From DATCVA01 sp036567205 (GTDB taxonomy: Bacteria > Pseudomonadota > Gammaproteobacteria > Burkholderiales > Burkholderiaceae_B), in contig DATCVA010000321.1 of assembly GCA_036567205.1 (NCBI GenBank), positions 1 through 16,059 on the forward strand: a stretch of 16,059 nucleotides of DNA, in the 5' to 3' direction. Below the pieces are notes generated by a model that saw nothing but the letters and a program-made list of their open reading frames with translations, was not told the DNA's origin and did no database searches. The position numbers were made by a program, and so were the translations under genes. Positions 13,053-16,059 of the stretch are shown here, in pieces (within the stretch, counting starts at the first letter, position 1; each line of letters starts with the position of its first letter).

Positions 13053-13804
13053 AATTCGTCCTTTTGTTTAAGGGTTGCAGGCAACAGGCCAGCAGGTAAG
13101 GCATCCAGTGCAAGTAAAGTCGTTTGGGGCGTCTCCATGCTTTGCAACGCGTCAAGCGCGATAGCATCGCTTAAGGCAAACGGCCCCACCTGCGTGCGGC
13201 GTAGTGCAACCAAATGAGCACCACATCCTAGCTGGCGCCCGATATCTTGCGCCAGTGTTCGAATGTAGGTGCCTTTACTGCAGTGAACCGCGATTTGAGC
13301 TTCAAGCCCAGTAAAACTCAAAACTTCCAACTCGTAAATAGTGATCTGGCGGGCAGGCCGATCCAGTTCAATTCCCTGACGCGCATATTCGTATAACGGC
13401 TTGCCATCGCGCTTCAAAGCCGAATACATGGGCGGAATCTGTTCAATGGCGCCGCGAAAACTGGGCAAGACCTTTTCAAGATTTTCCCGTCTTACACCGT
13501 CGAAGGGTTGCGGCGCTTTGAACACAATGTTGCCGGTCAGATCCCCCGCATCGGTCTCTTCGCCAAACCTCAAGGTAGCGTGATAGCGCTTGTCAGCCTC
13601 AAGCATGCTACCCGCAATTTTAGTCGCTCGGCCCAGACAACATACCAGCAAGCCCGTTGCGAACGGATCTAATGTGCCGGTGTGCCCGGCTTTTCTTGCA
13701 TCAAGTGCACGTTTGGCACGTTGCAAGGCATGATTGCTGGACAAACCCTCGGGTTTGTCCAGCAACAAGACACCATCGAGCAACTGCCCGCGTCGGGAAG
13801 CCAT
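13049..13804 (-). CDS. truB: tRNA pseudouridine(55) synthase
   Basis: TruB converts U55 in the T-loop of most tRNAs to pseudouridine and also acts as a tRNA chaperone. The 251-residue product has the family start DGVLLLDKPEGLSSN and the catalytic motif GHTGTLDPFATGLLV with the nucleophile D46. KRYHATLRFGEETDAGDLTG and later CSKGTYIRTLAQDIG with ALRRTQVGPF are also TruB marks. E. coli TruB has 314 residues; this one ends soon after the catalytic domain, so the C-terminal PUA-like domain is reduced or absent, which I believe is common in this bacterial group. A GAGA stretch about ten bases upstream serves as ribosome-binding site. It lies 37 bases after rbfA and overlaps typA by four bases. A perfect 15-bp inverted repeat covers codons 14-24. 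Confidence 0.95.
   Translation of the reverse strand: MASRRGQLLDGVLLLDKPEGLSSNHALQRAKRALDARKAGHTGTLDPFATGLLVCCLGRATKIAGSMLEADKRYHATLRFGEETDAGDLTGNIVFKAPQPFDGVRRENLEKVLPSFRGAIEQIPPMYSALKRDGKPLYEYARQGIELDRPARQITIYELEVLSFTGLEAQIAVHCSKGTYIRTLAQDIGRQLGCGAHLVALRRTQVGPFALSDAIALDALQSMETPQTTLLALDALPAGLLPATLKQKDEL
13734..13765 (-). repeat. Perfect 15-bp inverted repeat in the start of truB
   Basis: TTGCTGGACAAACCC (13734-13748) and GGGTTTGTCCAGCAA (13751-13765) are exact reverse complements separated by two bases. In the truB mRNA this would form a stem of about 14 pairs with a tetraloop, covering nucleotides 40-71 of the ORF, the conserved LLLDKPEGLSS motif. No U-tract follows on either strand. Confidence 0.7.
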
Positions 13805-13827
13805 CGTTATTTCTCTTTAAGCCAAGC

Positions 13828-13851
13828 AAAAACGACAGCCCTCAGGGCTGT
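13828..13851 (-). terminator. Terminator-like hairpin whose apex is the rbfA stop codon
   Basis: On the minus strand ACAGCCC and GGGCTGT (13851-13845 and 13841-13835) flank the rbfA stop codon TGA (13844-13842), followed by CG and five T (13832-13828). This has the form of an intrinsic terminator placed between rbfA and truB. A ribosome ending rbfA would cover the stem, so folding could depend on rbfA translation. The stem is short, so partial attenuation is more likely than full termination. Confidence 0.5.
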
Positions 13852-14252
13852 TCGTCGGGATCCTCGGGATCCGCAGGGAGGGGTGAATACGTTTGCGGGA
13901 GATTAGCCCGATCTATAAGCTGCGAAAGCTCCAGGCCGCGTGCGAGCTGATCGTCGTGAACGAAACGCAAGGTAGGCACCGTGTGAATATGCAGCAGCTT
14001 GAATAACAGCGAATGAAGCCAGCCGGCTTTTTCATTAAGCGCGGCGGTTGCCACCTGGGGTTCTGCCCCCATCACGGTGAAATACACCTTGGCATGGGCG
14101 TAATCGGCCGACAGGTCAACACCGGTAAGCGTTACCAGGCCTGCACGCGAAATTTCCACCTCGCGCTGAATCAGGCCCGCCAGATCCTTCTGGATCTGGT
14201 CGGCTAACCGGGTATTGCGACCCGGGTTTGGTTTAGACCTATGACGACCCAT
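13842..14252 (-). CDS. rbfA: 30S ribosome-binding factor A
   Basis: RbfA binds the 30S subunit and assists 16S rRNA 5'-end processing and late maturation, notably at low temperature. The 136-residue product fits the family. It begins with a basic tail (MGRHRSKPNPGRNTRLADQIQKDLAGLIQREV), then the KH-like fold with LVTLTGVDLSADYAHAKVYFTVMG and the C-terminal LHIHTVPTLRFVHDDQLARGLELSQLI, both typical RbfA marks. It ends in an acidic, proline-rich tail (ADPEDPDEQP) coded by a tandem 9-base repeat at 13855-13872. It starts 2 bases after the infB stop and precedes truB, the standard order. Only a distant GGA serves as ribosome-binding site, consistent with coupling to infB. The stop codon lies in the apex of a terminator-like hairpin. 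Confidence 0.95.
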   Translation of the reverse strand: MGRHRSKPNPGRNTRLADQIQKDLAGLIQREVEISRAGLVTLTGVDLSADYAHAKVYFTVMGAEPQVATAALNEKAGWLHSLLFKLLHIHTVPTLRFVHDDQLARGLELSQLIDRANLPQTYSPLPADPEDPDEQP

Positions 14253-14254
14253 AA

Positions 14255-16059
14255 TTATAGAGTCCGTGCAATTTCTTTGATTTCAAAGATTTCAAGCTGG
14301 TCACCGACTTCGATATCGTTGTTGCCCTTCAGCGTAATACCGCAATCGAAGCCAGATTTGACTTCTTTGACGTCATCTTTAAAGCGACGCAACGATTCGA
14401 GCCAGCCGGTCCAGTGCACCACATGGTTGCGCAACAGACGAACCTGCGAGTCACGGCGAACAACGCCATCGGTGACCATGCAACCGGCAATATTGCCGAT
14501 GCGCGAAATACTGTATACCTCGCGGATCTCGACCATGCCGATGACCTCTTCACGCTTCTCGGGAGCCAACATGCCCGACATAGCCTTGCGTACGTCGTCG
14601 ACTGCGTCATAAATAATATTGTAATACCGCAGGTCAATGCCATTGTGCTCGGCCAGTTTTTTCGCACTTTGTTCGGCCCGGACGTTAAACCCGATGACCA
14701 CGGCATGTGAGGCAATTGCCAGGTTAACGTCGCTTTCGGAAATTCCGCCTACAGCCGCGTGAACGACTTGCACCCGAACCTCATCGGTCGACAACTTGAC
14801 CAGCGACTGAACCAGTGCCTCTTGCGAACCTTGCACGTCTGTTTTGACGATAAGAGAAAGCGTTTGAGTGCCCTCGCCGATATTGTCGAACATGGACTCG
14901 AGTTTGGCCGCCTGTTGACGCGCCAACTTGACATCGCGAAACTTACCCTGACGGAACAAGGCGATTTCGCGCGCCTTGCGCTCGTCGGCCATAACAATAA
15001 GCTCGTCGCCGGCAGCGGGAACCTCGGTAAGGCCTTGAATCTCTACAGGCGTTGACGGACCCGCACTATTGACCGGCTTGGCATTTTCGTTGAGCATCGC
15101 ACGAACACGGCCGAAGCTGGCGCCTACCAGGACAGCGTCCCCGCGTGAAAGCGTTCCGCTTTGAACCAGGATAGTGGCAACAGGACCACGGCCCTTATCG
15201 AGACGCGCTTCAATCACAACCCCCTTGGCGGGAGCATCGACCGGCGCTTTAAGCTCGAGCATCTCGGCTTGCAATACAACGTTTTCGAGCAACTCGTCGA
15301 TGCCCTGTCCGGTTTTGGCCGACACGGCTAAAAACGGCACGTCGCCACCGTACTCTTCAGGTACGACCTGCTCGGCTACAAGCTCTTGTTTAACACGCTC
15401 TGGATTGGCATCGGGTTTATCGATTTTGTTGATCGCGACCACCAAAGGAACTCCCGCCGCTTTGGCGTGGTGAATAGCTTCCTTGGTTTGCGGCATCACG
15501 CCATCGTCGGAGGCGACAACCAAAATAACAATGTCAGTAGCCTTCGTGCCACGGGCACGCATGGCGGTAAACGCTTCGTGGCCCGGAGTATCGAGGAATG
15601 TCACCATGCCACGATCGGTTTTAACGTTGTACGCACCGATATGCTGCGTGATGCCACCGGCTTCACCCGAGGCCACTTTGGCGCGTCGAATGTAATCGAG
15701 CAACGACGTCTTGCCGTGATCGACGTGACCCATAACGGTAACGACCGGCGCACGAGGCAACGCCTCGACCTCGGACTCCTGAACTTCAGTTTCGTCGAGA
15801 AAGGCTTCCGGATCGTCGAGTTTGGCGGCAATAGCGATGTGACCAAGCTCTTCGACCACAATCATGGCCGTTTCCTGATCCAGCACCTGATTAATAGTGA
15901 CCATCTGGCCCAGCTTCATGAGGTGCTTGATAACCTCGGCCGCTTTGATCGACATTTTGTGTGCGAGATCGGCAACGGAAATAGTTTCCGGGACATGCAC
16001 TTCGCGAGCGATAAACTCAACCGCTTGCGGCTCTTGACGCTGGGGCTGGGCATTTCGAT
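14255..16059 (-). CDS. infB: Translation initiation factor IF-2, N-terminus cut by window edge
   Basis: IF-2 is the GTPase that places initiator fMet-tRNA on the 30S subunit and promotes 50S joining. The window holds the last 600 residues; the gene continues past the right edge, since the frame reads on without a start (RNAQPQRQEPQAVEFIAREVH). First comes an IF2 N-type helical domain (ISVADLAHKMSIKAAEVIKHL), then the G domain with G1 GHVDHGKT, G3 DTPGHEAF and G4 NKID, followed by domain II, domain III and the C-terminal fMet-tRNA-binding domain (CGITLKGNNDIEVGDQLEIFE). The glutamine-rich stretch at the edge is part of the linker usual in IF-2. Its stop is 2 bases before the rbfA start. nusA would be expected upstream. 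An apparent GTG start near 16000 is an internal valine codon. Confidence 0.97.
   Translation of the reverse strand, partial: RNAQPQRQEPQAVEFIAREVHVPETISVADLAHKMSIKAAEVIKHLMKLGQMVTINQVLDQETAMIVVEELGHIAIAAKLDDPEAFLDETEVQESEVEALPRAPVVTVMGHVDHGKTSLLDYIRRAKVASGEAGGITQHIGAYNVKTDRGMVTFLDTPGHEAFTAMRARGTKATDIVILVVASDDGVMPQTKEAIHHAKAAGVPLVVAINKIDKPDANPERVKQELVAEQVVPEEYGGDVPFLAVSAKTGQGIDELLENVVLQAEMLELKAPVDAPAKGVVIEARLDKGRGPVATILVQSGTLSRGDAVLVGASFGRVRAMLNENAKPVNSAGPSTPVEIQGLTEVPAAGDELIVMADERKAREIALFRQGKFRDVKLARQQAAKLESMFDNIGEGTQTLSLIVKTDVQGSQEALVQSLVKLSTDEVRVQVVHAAVGGISESDVNLAIASHAVVIGFNVRAEQSAKKLAEHNGIDLRYYNIIYDAVDDVRKAMSGMLAPEKREEVIGMVEIREVYSISRIGNIAGCMVTDGVVRRDSQVRLLRNHVVHWTGWLESLRRFKDDVKEVKSGFDCGITLKGNNDIEVGDQLEIFEIKEIARTL

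Noticed and set aside
13855..13872. Tandem 9-base repeat TCGGGATCC
   Set aside because: Two copies only, coding the acidic DPEDPDE tail of RbfA; not an independent element.
14180..14199. 8-bp hairpin in rbfA (CCAGATCC / GGATCTGG)
   Set aside because: About one or two such hairpins are expected by chance; no T-run and no special position.
1..16059. Mobile elements, CRISPR arrays, tRNA or rRNA genes, prophage or toxin-antitoxin genes
   Set aside because: I looked for direct-repeat arrays, terminal inverted repeats, transposase or integrase motifs and tRNA-like cloverleaves and saw none; the window is filled by housekeeping genes.

Overview
The window is an ordinary-looking stretch of bacterial chromosome, most likely from a betaproteobacterium of the order Burkholderiales and probably the family Alcaligenaceae. 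This assignment is inferred from gene order (infB-rbfA-truB-typA, and xseB-ispA divergent from a Rieske oxygenase), protein character, and a GC content in the mid-50s percent judged by eye on sample lines. No alignment was run. Coding density is very high, every gene can be assigned to a family, and I see no phage, transposon, CRISPR array, tRNA or rRNA.

Layout from left to right. (1) 1-741, minus strand: xseB followed after 2 bases by ispA, which runs off the left edge. (2) 742-972: a divergent intergenic region with a perfect 16-bp palindrome, then a plus-strand Rieske-type oxygenase alpha subunit. (3) 2160-4007, minus strand: an EamA-type transporter followed by a 3-mercaptopyruvate sulfurtransferase. 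(4) 4156-6725, plus strand: htpX followed by a Na/Pi cotransporter family protein with a PhoU-like tail. (5) 6896-10456, minus strand: polA followed by a dienelactone-hydrolase family protein. (6) 10455-11135, plus strand: a LOG-family protein whose likely start codon overlaps that of polA. (7) 11143-11177: a bidirectional terminator. (8) 11235-16059, minus strand: infB (cut by the right edge), rbfA, truB and typA, tightly packed in transcription order. No gap between genes exceeds 300 bases; the longest are 742-972, 6726-6895 and 4008-4155.

How the genes work together. infB, rbfA, truB and typA form a translation and ribosome-biogenesis operon: initiation factor 2, a 30S maturation factor, tRNA U55 pseudouridylation, and a ribosome-associated GTPase. 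xseB and ispA belong to the widespread xseB-ispA(-dxs) arrangement that joins an exonuclease VII subunit to isoprenoid precursor synthesis. polA, htpX and the sulfurtransferase are housekeeping or stress functions.

I found no new multi-gene system. The least ordinary signals are at the nucleic-acid level: a perfect 15-bp inverted repeat just inside truB, a terminator-like hairpin whose apex is the rbfA stop codon, an intrinsic-terminator-like structure early inside the Na/Pi transporter gene preceded by a six-codon mini-ORF, two long hairpins inside htpX, and the overlapping divergent start codons of polA and the LOG gene. All of these come from reading by eye and need folding and comparative checks.
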